The translations under genes and the position numbers were made by a program. A stretch of 10,802 bases of DNA, taken from positions 1 to 10,802 of the forward strand of contig JAAYFR010000066.1 of NCBI GenBank assembly GCA_012728155.1. The letters run 5' to 3'. This stretch comes from Bacteroidales bacterium (GTDB lineage: Bacteria > Bacteroidota > Bacteroidia > Bacteroidales > Dysgonomonadaceae). Of this stretch, positions 1 through 6,859 are shown in pieces; within the stretch, counting starts at the first letter, position 1, and every line of letters starts with the position of its first letter. The notes beneath the pieces are model-generated. The model was not told the DNA's origin and made no database searches. It saw nothing but the letters and a program-made list of their open reading frames with translations.

Positions 1-379
1 CCTTGGCCATCTCTTCATAGTCTGCCAGCAAGGATATATTCCCGAGCGTGTGGTCCTCCCGTTTTCCGGTTCCTCCCACAATAATAATCTCCTTTTTCCC
101 CTTCTCAATACAAAAGAGTACTGATTTGGTGAGATCATTGGTCTCCTGATCGGGGTTGATGTGCAAGATATCGGCAAAACGTATCCTGTTCTCTTTCGAG
201 ATAGAATCGCAGTCACCTACGATAGCATCCGGCATTCCTCCCTGTGCGATAAAGTCGTTGGCAGCGCCATCGGAACAAACAATATACTTTGCCTCTTTGA
301 TATAAGAGAGGGGGAGGAGATGTTGAGGAAACCACCCATTAGCGATAATCACCGCTGTTGTATCTTCAATTTTATCCAT
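1..379 (-). CDS. thiN: thiamine pyrophosphokinase, N-terminal part (runs off the left edge)
   Basis: Transfers a pyrophosphate group from ATP to thiamine, giving thiamine diphosphate in the cytoplasm. Reading the minus strand from the ATG at 379 gives 126 uninterrupted codons to the window edge. Visible family motifs in order are SDGAA (residues 36-40), GDCDS (55-59, the acidic Mg/ATP site), QETNDLTK (78-85) and GGTGKREDHTLGN (102-114, the thiamine/ATP site). Members are usually about 200-220 aa, so roughly the last third lies outside the window. The 379 start is the only plausible one: an in-frame stop lies at 416-418 and no ATG lies between. The gene is divergent from the dehydrogenase operon, whose E1 needs this cofactor. 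In many Bacteroidetes this kinase follows the thiamine receptor and PnuT permease; here those are 6.5 kb away on the same strand. Identification is by motif reading, with high certainty. Confidence 0.93.
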   Translation of the reverse strand, partial: MDKIEDTTAVIIANGWFPQHLLPLSYIKEAKYIVCSDGAANDFIAQGGMPDAIVGDCDSISKENRIRFADILHINPDQETNDLTKSVLFCIEKGKKEIIIVGGTGKREDHTLGNISLLADYEEMAK

Positions 380-675
380 CTTTTGCGATTTTTTGTCAAA
401 GGTATAAAAGATGACTCAATGAGAAATGTCGATAGGGATAAATTCCACATTTACTTGATGAGAACTCCTATGCACTTTCACTATTTTTTGAGTAAGGTCA
501 TTTTTATTTTTTCCTCTAAAATAATCTCCTTTCTTATCCTTTGCTTTTTGCTCTTAATAAAACATAAAAGAACTGCTTCTTCAAACAATAGAAAGAAAAA
601 AATGTTCTTATGTAGAATTGTTCTAATTATTAAAATATCCACAAAGGAATAATACATAGTAAAGTAATAGCTGTT
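380..675. other. AT-rich divergent intergenic region between kinase and dehydrogenase operon
   Basis: About 300 bases without a convincing gene. An open frame crosses it on the plus strand (161-652), but it begins antisense to the kinase and its translation is low-complexity (runs of F, I, L, K), so it is not called. The region must hold the promoter of the dehydrogenase operon. Near-matches to TAnnTTTG occur at 535-543 (one extra spacer base), 482-490 (one extra base) and 613-620 (one mismatch), none with a clear -33 partner, so no promoter is assigned. No RNA gene, strong hairpin or repeat was seen. Confidence 0.6.
397..404 (-). promoter_or_regulatory. candidate -7 promoter element of the thiamine pyrophosphokinase gene
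   Basis: Read on the minus strand this is TACCTTTG, a full match to the Bacteroidetes TAnnTTTG -7 consensus. It ends 17 bases before the ATG at 379, implying a short leader of about 10-15 nt. A well-spaced -33 TTTG element is not evident, so the call rests on the -7 motif and its position. Confidence 0.45.
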
Positions 676-1692
676 ATGGCCAAAGAAAAATCAAAAAAAA
701 GTCAACTGTCAAAAGAGAAAATGTTGCATATGCATCGGCTGATGCTTGATATCCGTAATTTCGATAGTAGGGTGAACCATCTTGTAAAAAAGGGAGTGAT
801 ACCCGGGATGACCCACTTTTCCATAGGGGAGGAAGCGGCCAACGTGGGTGCTATTGCCGCGATTAATGCCGGGTCCGACCTGATCACTTCCAATCACCGT
901 GGTCACGGGCAAAGTATTGCATTGGAAATCGATCTCAATGGAATGATGGCTGAGATTATGGGGAAAGCTACAGGAACCTGTAAGGGAAAAGGAGGGTCGA
1001 TGCATATTGCCGATCTGGACGGTGGAAATTTAGGTGCCAATGGGATTGTTGGCGGAGGCATGGGAATGGCCGTTGGCGCCGCACTCACCCAGAAAATGAA
1101 AAAAACGGGAAATATTGTCCTCTGTTGTTTTGGTGATGGAGCCTGTAATGAGGGTACTTTTCATGAAACACTGAATATGGCTTCCATCTGGAAGTTACCG
1201 GTAATCTTCTATTCCATTAACAATATGTATGGAATCAGTACGCCGATCAAGGATGTGATCAATGTAGATTATAACTATCAGCGTGCCTGTGCTTATGGTA
1301 TTCCGGGGCATTTTATTGAAGATGGAAACGATTTGCTGGCTGTTTATAATAAATTCGAGGAGATCGTTCAATATGTGCGTGAGGGTAACGGTCCGGTACT
1401 GGTAGAAACGGTCACCTACCGTTGGTTGGGACACTCTACTTCGGATCCCGGAAAATATAGAACCAAGAAAGAGGTGGATGAGTGGAAGAAAAAAGATCCG
1501 ATTGATCGTTTCAAAAATTGGCTTCTTGAGAATAAAGTAGCGACCGCGAAGGAGATAGAAGCATTAGAAAATGCATCGTTGGCTGCGGTAGAAGAGTCGG
1601 AGAAATTTGCATTGAGCAGTCCGGAACCGACATTGGAATCGGCATTCGAAGATATTTTTGCGGACTATTTTTTTTCGGCTTCAATAAAATGA
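676..1692 (+). CDS. 2-oxoacid dehydrogenase complex E1 alpha subunit (pyruvate or acetoin dehydrogenase type)
   Basis: TPP-dependent decarboxylating subunit; with E1 beta it forms an alpha2beta2 E1 that decarboxylates the substrate and reductively acylates a lipoyl arm. At 338 aa it is the normal length for the family. Motifs: HRGHG (74-78), the TPP/Mg motif beginning GDGACNEG (153-160) and closing at NN (182-183), and the conserved loop YRWLGHSTSDPGKYR (248-262). The YRWLGHS form of the loop and the following TKKEVDEWKKKDPI are closer to what I recall of AcoA acetoin dehydrogenases than to classical PdhA, so the substrate is left open (pdhA or acoA). It is the first gene of the operon; E1 beta follows after 61 bp. 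A run of eight T (1668-1675) lies just before the stop; slippage there would change only the last few residues. Confidence 0.93.
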   Translation: MAKEKSKKSQLSKEKMLHMHRLMLDIRNFDSRVNHLVKKGVIPGMTHFSIGEEAANVGAIAAINAGSDLITSNHRGHGQSIALEIDLNGMMAEIMGKATGTCKGKGGSMHIADLDGGNLGANGIVGGGMGMAVGAALTQKMKKTGNIVLCCFGDGACNEGTFHETLNMASIWKLPVIFYSINNMYGISTPIKDVINVDYNYQRACAYGIPGHFIEDGNDLLAVYNKFEEIVQYVREGNGPVLVETVTYRWLGHSTSDPGKYRTKKEVDEWKKKDPIDRFKNWLLENKVATAKEIEALENASLAAVEESEKFALSSPEPTLESAFEDIFADYFFSASIK

Positions 1693-1731
1693 TTTAACTC
1701 GGAGATTTAATTCTCTTTATTGCTCATACAA

Positions 1732-1753
1732 AATAAAAACAGAATAAAAACAG
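1732..1753 (+). repeat. perfect 11-bp tandem duplication abutting the E1 beta start codon
   Basis: AATAAAAACAG occurs twice head to tail (1732-1742 and 1743-1753), the second copy ending at the base before the ATG at 1754. There is no Shine-Dalgarno sequence here. A-rich leaders of this kind are known to favour initiation in Bacteroidetes, so the duplication probably forms the ribosome-entry region of E1 beta; that role is inference. Confidence 0.8.
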
Positions 1754-2755
1754 ATGGAAAATAATAGAAAGATCATGTCTGTCCGTGATGCTATTATCTT
1801 GGCTATGTCGGAAGAGATGCGTCGTGATGAGAACGTATTCCTTATGGGGGAAGATGTGGGTATTTTCGGAGGTGACTTTGCTACGTCGGTCGGTATGATT
1901 GAAGAGTTCGGTAAAGAACGCGTGCGTGATACCCCTATTTCAGAAAATGCTATCTCCGGTGCGGCTATTGGAGCTGCCATGACCGGGATGCGCCCCATTG
2001 TGGATGTCACCTTTATGGACTTTATCGTCTACATGATGGACAACATTGTGAATCAGGCTGCCAAAACAAGATATATGTTCGGTGGGAAAGGGCAGATACC
2101 GGTAGTGTTTCGGGCTGCCGCAGGAGGTGGTGTTGGCTCTGCAGCACAGCACTCGCAATCGCTTGAAGCGTGGTTTACCCACATCCCCGGGCTAAAGGTG
2201 ATTGCACCAGGTACGCCGGCAGATGTGAAAGGATTACTTAAAGCGGCTATCCGCGATAATAATCCGGTTATCTTCCTCGAATACAAGGCACAGTATAATA
2301 TGAAGGGAGAAGTGCCCTTAGACCCGGACTTCCTATTGCCGATTGGGAAAGCCGATATCAAGAAAGTGGGAAAAGATGTAACGGTGATTACTTATGGGCG
2401 CATGTTGGAACGTGTGATACAAGCTGCCAACGAGGTGGAAGAGGCTGAGGGGGTGAGTGTGGAGGTGGTGGACCTCCGTACCTTGGCGCCGCTTGATAAA
2501 GAGGCGGTGATTGAGTCGGTGAAGAAAACCGGGAAGGTATTGCTTGTGAACGATGCGCATAAAACCGGTGGTTTTATTGGTGAGGTGGCTGCGATGATTG
2601 CAGAAAGTGATGCGTTCGATTATTTGGACGGACGTATCTTGCGCCTTGCTGGCGAGGATGTGCCCATCCCTTATAACCAGACGTTGGAAGCAGCTATGAT
2701 ACCCAATGTGGAGCGGATCAAGAAGTATATCCTCAAGTTAGTGAATAACCGATAA
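1754..2755 (+). CDS. 2-oxoacid dehydrogenase complex E1 beta subunit (pyruvate or acetoin dehydrogenase type)
   Basis: Partner of E1 alpha; it contributes half of the TPP site (pyrimidine-binding fold) and the C-terminal transketolase-like domain. At 333 aa it has the usual length (about 325-335). Visible features: GEDVG near residues 32-36, the PISEN segment with the catalytic TPP-contacting Glu at residue 64, RYMFGGK (106-112), the QHSQSLEAWFTHIPGLKV segment with His133 (132-149), and the C-terminal domain with VVDLRTLAPLD. The first ATG at 1754 directly follows the tandem A-rich repeat; a second ATG at residue 8 is a less likely alternative because the residues before it resemble normal family N-termini. 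E2 begins 11 bp after the stop, so the two are surely co-transcribed. Pyruvate versus acetoin specificity cannot be read from the sequence (pdhB or acoB). Confidence 0.94.
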   Translation: MENNRKIMSVRDAIILAMSEEMRRDENVFLMGEDVGIFGGDFATSVGMIEEFGKERVRDTPISENAISGAAIGAAMTGMRPIVDVTFMDFIVYMMDNIVNQAAKTRYMFGGKGQIPVVFRAAAGGGVGSAAQHSQSLEAWFTHIPGLKVIAPGTPADVKGLLKAAIRDNNPVIFLEYKAQYNMKGEVPLDPDFLLPIGKADIKKVGKDVTVITYGRMLERVIQAANEVEEAEGVSVEVVDLRTLAPLDKEAVIESVKKTGKVLLVNDAHKTGGFIGEVAAMIAESDAFDYLDGRILRLAGEDVPIPYNQTLEAAMIPNVERIKKYILKLVNNR

Positions 2756-2766
2756 AAAGGGAGTTG

Positions 2767-3879
2767 ATGGAAAATAGAAAAGTAAGGGCAACACCTGCGG
2801 CCAGAGCTTTGGCCAAACGCTTGGAAGTAGAGCTGCGCAGTGTAATCGGTACCGGTTACAAGGGGCGTATTCATAAAGATGATATAGCCAATTTCAATTA
2901 TGAGGAGAAAACACATGTCTCTCCGCTGGCACGCCATATTGCCGAATTACACAATATAGAGCTGAAAGGGGTAATAGGGTCGGGGCATCGCAATAAAATC
3001 ATGAAGGACGATGTGCTGGAATTGATCTCCGATCCCGATCTGAAAGTTAGATTCACCCTGGATGACTTTGGAATAGTGTCGGTTCCGAAAAAGGAGCAAG
3101 CCCTTTCCAAGCCGGCAAAAGAAACATTGCAGAAAGTGCCCATCGCAACTGTTGCGGCACCTCAAGTTGCTGCGGTGGTAGGAGAGACGGAGAAAGTGGC
3201 GATGACTCAGATGCGGAAAATCATTGCCAAACGTATGACGGAGAGCTTCTTTGGTATACCCACTTTTATGCAGACATGGGAAGTGGATATGACCGAGTTG
3301 CTAGCATTGCGAAAGAAACTGATGGAGCCGATACAGGAGAAAACCGGAAAGAAACTGACGGTGACCGACCTGATCTCGTTGGCTGCAGTGAGAACGCTAT
3401 TGAAACATAAGTATATCAATGCCAGCCTTAATCCAGAAGGAACGGAAATAACCTTTCACAATTTCGTGCATCTGGGAATGGCGGTCGGACTGGAGGAGGG
3501 GCTGCTGGTGCCGGTGGTGAAAAATGCCGACAAGATGTCGCTCAGCGAATTTGTGGTGACATTGAAAGACTTGACAGAGCGTACTTTTTCAAAAAAATTG
3601 CTTCCCGACGAACAGGCGGGCAGCACATTTACCATCAGCAACCTTGGAATGTATCCCGTGGATGAGTTCACAGCTATCATCAATCAGCCGAATGCGGCGA
3701 TTTTGAGTGTTGCTTCTACAAAGGAGAAACTTGTGCCGGTAAAAGGGGAAGTGGTGGTGCGACCCATTATGAAGATAAGTCTTACCAGCGACCACCGTAT
3801 TATCGACGGACTGACAGCGGCAAAATTCATGACCGATCTGAAAAAATTGCTGGAAGATCCGATCACTTTATTTATTTAA
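2767..3879 (+). CDS. dihydrolipoyl acyltransferase E2 core lacking a lipoyl domain, with two subunit-binding domains
   Basis: Transfers the acyl group from a lipoyl arm to CoA and forms the structural core of the complex. Numbering from the ATG at 2767 (370 aa): first peripheral subunit-binding domain about residues 5-42 (RATPAARALAKRLEV...GRIHKDDI), second about 49-87 (VSPLARHIAELHNIE...KIMKDDV), linker 88-140, catalytic domain about 141-370 with the SDHRIIDG active-site motif (His343, Asp347) and a normal C-terminus. No lipoyl domain (no ETDK-type lysine hairpin) is present; E2 proteins normally start with one to three. It has not been missed upstream, because the E1 beta stop is only 11 bp away. 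The ATG at 2767 is preferred over the TTG at 2764 and has GGGAG at 2759-2763 upstream. E3, with the missing lipoyl domain, follows after 12 bp (pdhC or acoC). Confidence 0.92.
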   Translation: MENRKVRATPAARALAKRLEVELRSVIGTGYKGRIHKDDIANFNYEEKTHVSPLARHIAELHNIELKGVIGSGHRNKIMKDDVLELISDPDLKVRFTLDDFGIVSVPKKEQALSKPAKETLQKVPIATVAAPQVAAVVGETEKVAMTQMRKIIAKRMTESFFGIPTFMQTWEVDMTELLALRKKLMEPIQEKTGKKLTVTDLISLAAVRTLLKHKYINASLNPEGTEITFHNFVHLGMAVGLEEGLLVPVVKNADKMSLSEFVVTLKDLTERTFSKKLLPDEQAGSTFTISNLGMYPVDEFTAIINQPNAAILSVASTKEKLVPVKGEVVVRPIMKISLTSDHRIIDGLTAAKFMTDLKKLLEDPITLFI

Positions 3880-3891
3880 AAAAAAATATAT

Positions 3892-5601
3892 ATGGCTTTT
3901 GAAATAATTATGCCCAAAGCCGGGATAGATATGACCGAAGGGCAAATAGTGAAATGGTTGAAGAAAGAGGGTGATCCTGTGCAGGAAGGTGAGATCATTC
4001 TGGAGATTATGACCGACAAGACCAGTATGGAGATCGAGGCGGAAGCATCGGGTATTCTGTTAAAGATTGTACATAATGATGGTGAAACTGTACCGGTAAC
4101 CGTGGTGATCGGCTATATCGGTGAGGAGAACGAGTCGGTTGACACGCTGATGCCTGAGGTGATCGAAGATACCGGTGAAAAAGAGAGCGAAGAAGATAGG
4201 TGGATGATTCGTCTTGAAGACAACTACAATGTGGTGGTAATCGGGGGAGGTCCTGCCGGATATGTGGCAGCTATTAAGGCAGCCCAATTGGGTGCACGGG
4301 TGGCCATTGTGGAAAAAGGGACATTTGGGGGCACCTGTCTTAATGTGGGATGTATTCCTACCAAGAGCTATCTGAAGAATGCCGAGATTATCGAACATAT
4401 CCGGGAAGCATCTACAAGAGGAATTATTATCGACAGTTCACAGATCAAGGTGGACATGGAGAAGGTACAAGAGTTTAAAAATAGCGTGGTGAGAAAACTC
4501 ACCAGCGGTGTGGAAGCCCTTCTCAAGAGTAATGGTGTGGATATCTACCAAGGTATTGGCAGGATCAACAAGAACAAGGATGTGGTGGTGAACGATTCGC
4601 AGATCATCAAGGCGGACAAGATCATTCTGGCCGGTGGCTCGAAAGCATCAAAAATCAATATCCCGGGTATCGAGAGCGACAAGGTGCTTACCAGCGACGA
4701 TCTGCTGGCTATTAAGGAGGTGCCGGAAACGCTGGCCGTAATTGGTGGTGGCGTGATCGGTACCGAAATGGGACAATCATTTGCAGGACTTGGCTCCAAG
4801 GTGATTATCATCGAGATGATGGATCGTATTGTGCCACCTCTCGATCATGAAGTTTCAGCTGAACTGACAAAAATTATCAAGAGGAAAGGGATGACAGTAA
4901 TTACCTCTGCCCGTATTACCGAGATCGTGGATAGAGGTGACAAGCTCGAAATCAAGATCGACGGGAAAGAATCGGTGATTGCTGACAAGGCATTGATCTC
5001 CATCGGACGTGTGCCCGATCTGGAAGGAATGGGCGAAATGAAGTTCGAATCGGAACGGGGGAAGATCAAGGTGAATAAATATATGGAAACCAGTGTGAAA
5101 GGTATTTATGCGCCCGGTGATGTGAACGGTATCAAGATGCTTGCCCACGTGGCTTTCCGAATGGGAGAGGTGGCTGCAGAAAATGCGGTGAAAGGGAATC
5201 ATCGTTCTGTCAGGCTGTTCTCCGCACCGTCGGTAGTATATACCTCTCCGGAGGTGGCGATGGTGGGACTGACCGAAGAAGAGGCGCGTGCAAAGTACGA
5301 CGATATCCGTATCGGACGATTTAACTTTGCCTCTAATGGACGTGCTTTGGCATCCAGCGAAGCGCATGGTTATGTGAAAGTGATCGCCGATAACCGGTAT
5401 GGTGAAGTGCTGGGAGTACATATCATTGGCCCCTCTGCGGCGGAAATTATCACTCAGGCGTCGCTGATTATGGAGATGGAGATCACGGTAGATGAGGTGA
5501 TAAAGACCATCTACGGGCATCCTACCTATTCTGAGGCACTGTTTGAAGCCTTTGCCGATGTGTTGGATGAAGCGGTGCATATTCCGAAAAAGAAGAAGTG
5601 A
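3892..5601 (+). CDS. lpdA: lipoyl domain-dihydrolipoamide dehydrogenase fusion (E3)
   Basis: Flavoprotein that reoxidises dihydrolipoamide with NAD+. At 569 aa it is about 100 residues longer than a plain E3 (about 465-475) because of an N-terminal lipoyl domain. Order: lipoyl domain 1-77 with lipoyl-lysine K43 in MTDKTSME; acidic linker about 78-110; FAD Rossmann motif VIGGGPAG (116-123); redox disulfide Cys149/Cys154 in GGTCLNVGCIPTK; NAD-binding motif IGGGVIGTE; second FAD motif with GDVNG; C-terminal dimerisation domain with the active-site pair His543/Glu548 in HPTYSE. All catalytic residues are present. This is the only lipoyl domain encoded by the operon. Lipoyl-E3 fusions are known, for example in Streptococcus pneumoniae and the Clostridium magnum acetoin system. 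An in-frame ATG at residue 105 (4204) marks where a stand-alone E3 would begin. The gene is followed by a foldback element, then the lipoate ligase. Confidence 0.96.
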   Translation: MAFEIIMPKAGIDMTEGQIVKWLKKEGDPVQEGEIILEIMTDKTSMEIEAEASGILLKIVHNDGETVPVTVVIGYIGEENESVDTLMPEVIEDTGEKESEEDRWMIRLEDNYNVVVIGGGPAGYVAAIKAAQLGARVAIVEKGTFGGTCLNVGCIPTKSYLKNAEIIEHIREASTRGIIIDSSQIKVDMEKVQEFKNSVVRKLTSGVEALLKSNGVDIYQGIGRINKNKDVVVNDSQIIKADKIILAGGSKASKINIPGIESDKVLTSDDLLAIKEVPETLAVIGGGVIGTEMGQSFAGLGSKVIIIEMMDRIVPPLDHEVSAELTKIIKRKGMTVITSARITEIVDRGDKLEIKIDGKESVIADKALISIGRVPDLEGMGEMKFESERGKIKVNKYMETSVKGIYAPGDVNGIKMLAHVAFRMGEVAAENAVKGNHRSVRLFSAPSVVYTSPEVAMVGLTEEEARAKYDDIRIGRFNFASNGRALASSEAHGYVKVIADNRYGEVLGVHIIGPSAAEIITQASLIMEMEITVDEVIKTIYGHPTYSEALFEAFADVLDEAVHIPKKKK

Positions 5602-5621
5602 TATTCTTCACTTGTGATCGT

Positions 5622-5782
5622 ATGTTTGCAACTAAATCATCGACTGACGATATTTTGAGACCCATTATAGCTCTTATTCGCTAAAAGAGTTGAAGTCGCT
5701 TCGCTAACAACTCTTTTTACGCTCATTGCGAGCTATGGGTTTCCACAAAATATCTAAAGGTCTCCGCTTTATTTGCAAACAT
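5622..5782. repeat. long imperfect foldback element, possible MITE-like or terminator structure
   Basis: The two halves are imperfect reverse complements over about 160 bp. Matching blocks, outside to inside: ATGTTTGCAA (5622-5631) with TTGCAAACAT (5773-5782); GATATTTTG (5649-5657) with CAAAATATC (5746-5754); CCCAT (5661-5665) with ATGGG (5735-5739); TAGCTC (5668-5673) with GAGCTA (5730-5735), this pair sharing one base with the previous one; AAAAGAGTTG (5683-5692) with CAACTCTTTT (5708-5717), closing a 15-nt loop. The 10-bp outermost match resembles terminal inverted repeats. No transposase gene and no clear target-site duplication were seen. It fills most of the gap between E3 and the lipoate ligase. 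It could be a small non-autonomous element or a large transcribed hairpin. Confidence 0.7.
5683..5718 (+). terminator. possible hairpin terminator after the dehydrogenase operon
   Basis: The core of the foldback is a perfect 10-bp stem (AAAAGAGTTG / CAACTCTTTT) with a 15-nt loop, and the descending arm ends in five T. The stem is A/T-rich and 80 bp past the E3 stop, so it is a weak intrinsic terminator candidate; it may attenuate rather than block read-through to the lipoate ligase. Confidence 0.3.
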
Positions 5783-5863
5783 TAGTGAGACTACAATTAA
5801 TTGATATAACTAATGGCGGGTTCCGGCTGAAAGATGACCGGAGCTCGTTCTCCTTTTTGCACT

Positions 5864-6859
5864 ATGATATATATTGTCAACAAAAGTAATGACCCCGCCT
5901 ATAATATCGCGTTGGAAGAGTTTTGCTTCAAAGGACTGAAACAATTTGATAAGATTTTTATTCTTTGGATCAATGAACCGGCTATTATTGTGGGAAAACA
6001 TCAAAATACGCAGGCAGAGATCAATAGCCGCTTTGTACAAGAAAACGGGATTCATGTGGTGAGGCGTATTACCGGTGGTGGAGCAGTTTATCATGATCTG
6101 AACAACCTGAATTATACCATCATCTCTAACGAAGAGGAGGGTGAGAACGATTTCGATTTCAAGACTTTTTCGCAGCCGGTTATCGAAACACTGGCAGAAT
6201 TGGGGGCAAAAGCAGAATTCTCCGGCAGGAACGATATCACCATCGATGGAAAAAAGATCTGCGGGAATGCGCAGGCCTATGTCGGCAATCGGGTGATGCA
6301 TCATGGTTGCCTGCTGTTCGATACCGATCTGACGATACTCTCTAAAGCGCTGGAAGTATCGAGGGAGACGGTCGATTTCAAAGGGGTAAAATCGGTCCGT
6401 AGCCGGGTAGATAATATACTTCCCAATCTTCCCAAAAAAATCACTGTCCATGAATTTGCTGATAAGATACTCCAACATATGATGCGGAAATTCCCCGAAA
6501 TGACAGCGTATCATTTCAGTGACTCCGAAAAAGAGGTAATTGAAAAAATTCGTGAGGAAAAATTTGCCAATTGGAATTGGACCTATGGACATAACCCGAT
6601 GGCAGAGGTGGTGCGCGAGAAACGTTATCCTGCAGGGAAAATGGAGGTATTCCTAAATATTGGCAATGGCAGAATTAAAGAGATAGGTTTTTACGGCACT
6701 TTTTTCGGGAAAAATAGCGATTTGACCCTACCCCAAGAAACACTAAAGGGGGTGAAGTATACCCCCTCTGATGTTAAAAATGCCTTATCGCAGTTCGACA
6801 CTACCCAATACTTCGCCGGATTTTCACTCGACGAACTTACTGAAGCGATCGTAGATTAA
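5864..6859 (+). CDS. lplA: lipoate-protein ligase A family protein
   Basis: Activates lipoate with ATP and attaches it to the lysine of lipoyl domains. Visible: an N-terminal SNDPAYNIALEEF segment typical of the family, the lipoate/ATP-binding RRITGGGAVYHD motif, GRNDITIDGKKICGNAQ with the catalytic lysine region, and KGVKSVRSRVDNI. A C-terminal accessory domain of about 90 residues is present, as in full-length LplA-type enzymes, giving 331 aa. An upstream in-frame ATG at 5834 would add ten residues (MTGARSPFCT) unlike family N-termini, so the ATG at 5864 is preferred. The likely local client is K43 of the E3 fusion. It lies 262 bp after E3 on the same strand; the foldback between them leaves co-transcription uncertain. 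Its stop codon overlaps that of the convergent permease gene. Confidence 0.93.
   Translation: MIYIVNKSNDPAYNIALEEFCFKGLKQFDKIFILWINEPAIIVGKHQNTQAEINSRFVQENGIHVVRRITGGGAVYHDLNNLNYTIISNEEEGENDFDFKTFSQPVIETLAELGAKAEFSGRNDITIDGKKICGNAQAYVGNRVMHHGCLLFDTDLTILSKALEVSRETVDFKGVKSVRSRVDNILPNLPKKITVHEFADKILQHMMRKFPEMTAYHFSDSEKEVIEKIREEKFANWNWTYGHNPMAEVVREKRYPAGKMEVFLNIGNGRIKEIGFYGTFFGKNSDLTLPQETLKGVKYTPSDVKNALSQFDTTQYFAGFSLDELTEAIVD

Noticed and set aside
161..652. 163-codon plus-strand open frame at the left side
   Set aside because: Its first half is antisense to thiamine pyrophosphokinase, which has strong motifs, and its second half is a low-complexity translation of AT-rich intergenic DNA.
1668..1675. 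Run of eight T near the end of E1 alpha as a phase-variable tract
   Set aside because: It is only about six codons from the stop, so slippage would alter a few terminal residues outside any functional domain; no evidence of switching.
4855..5580. 241-codon minus-strand open frame inside the E3 gene
   Set aside because: It lies antisense to a fully conserved E3 coding region, and its translation is His/Arg-rich with no family motif.
5596..5613. Small hairpin (AAGTGA / TCACTT) overlapping the E3 stop codon
   Set aside because: Only six A/T-rich pairs with no U-run after it; too weak to call a terminator.
5622..5782. Foldback interpreted as an insertion sequence or CRISPR remnant
   Set aside because: There is no transposase frame, no clear target duplication, and no repeat-spacer periodicity; only inverted symmetry is seen.
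5810..6592. 260-codon minus-strand open frame opposite the lipoate ligase
   Set aside because: The plus strand encodes clear LplA motifs over the same bases; the antisense translation shows no recognisable domain.
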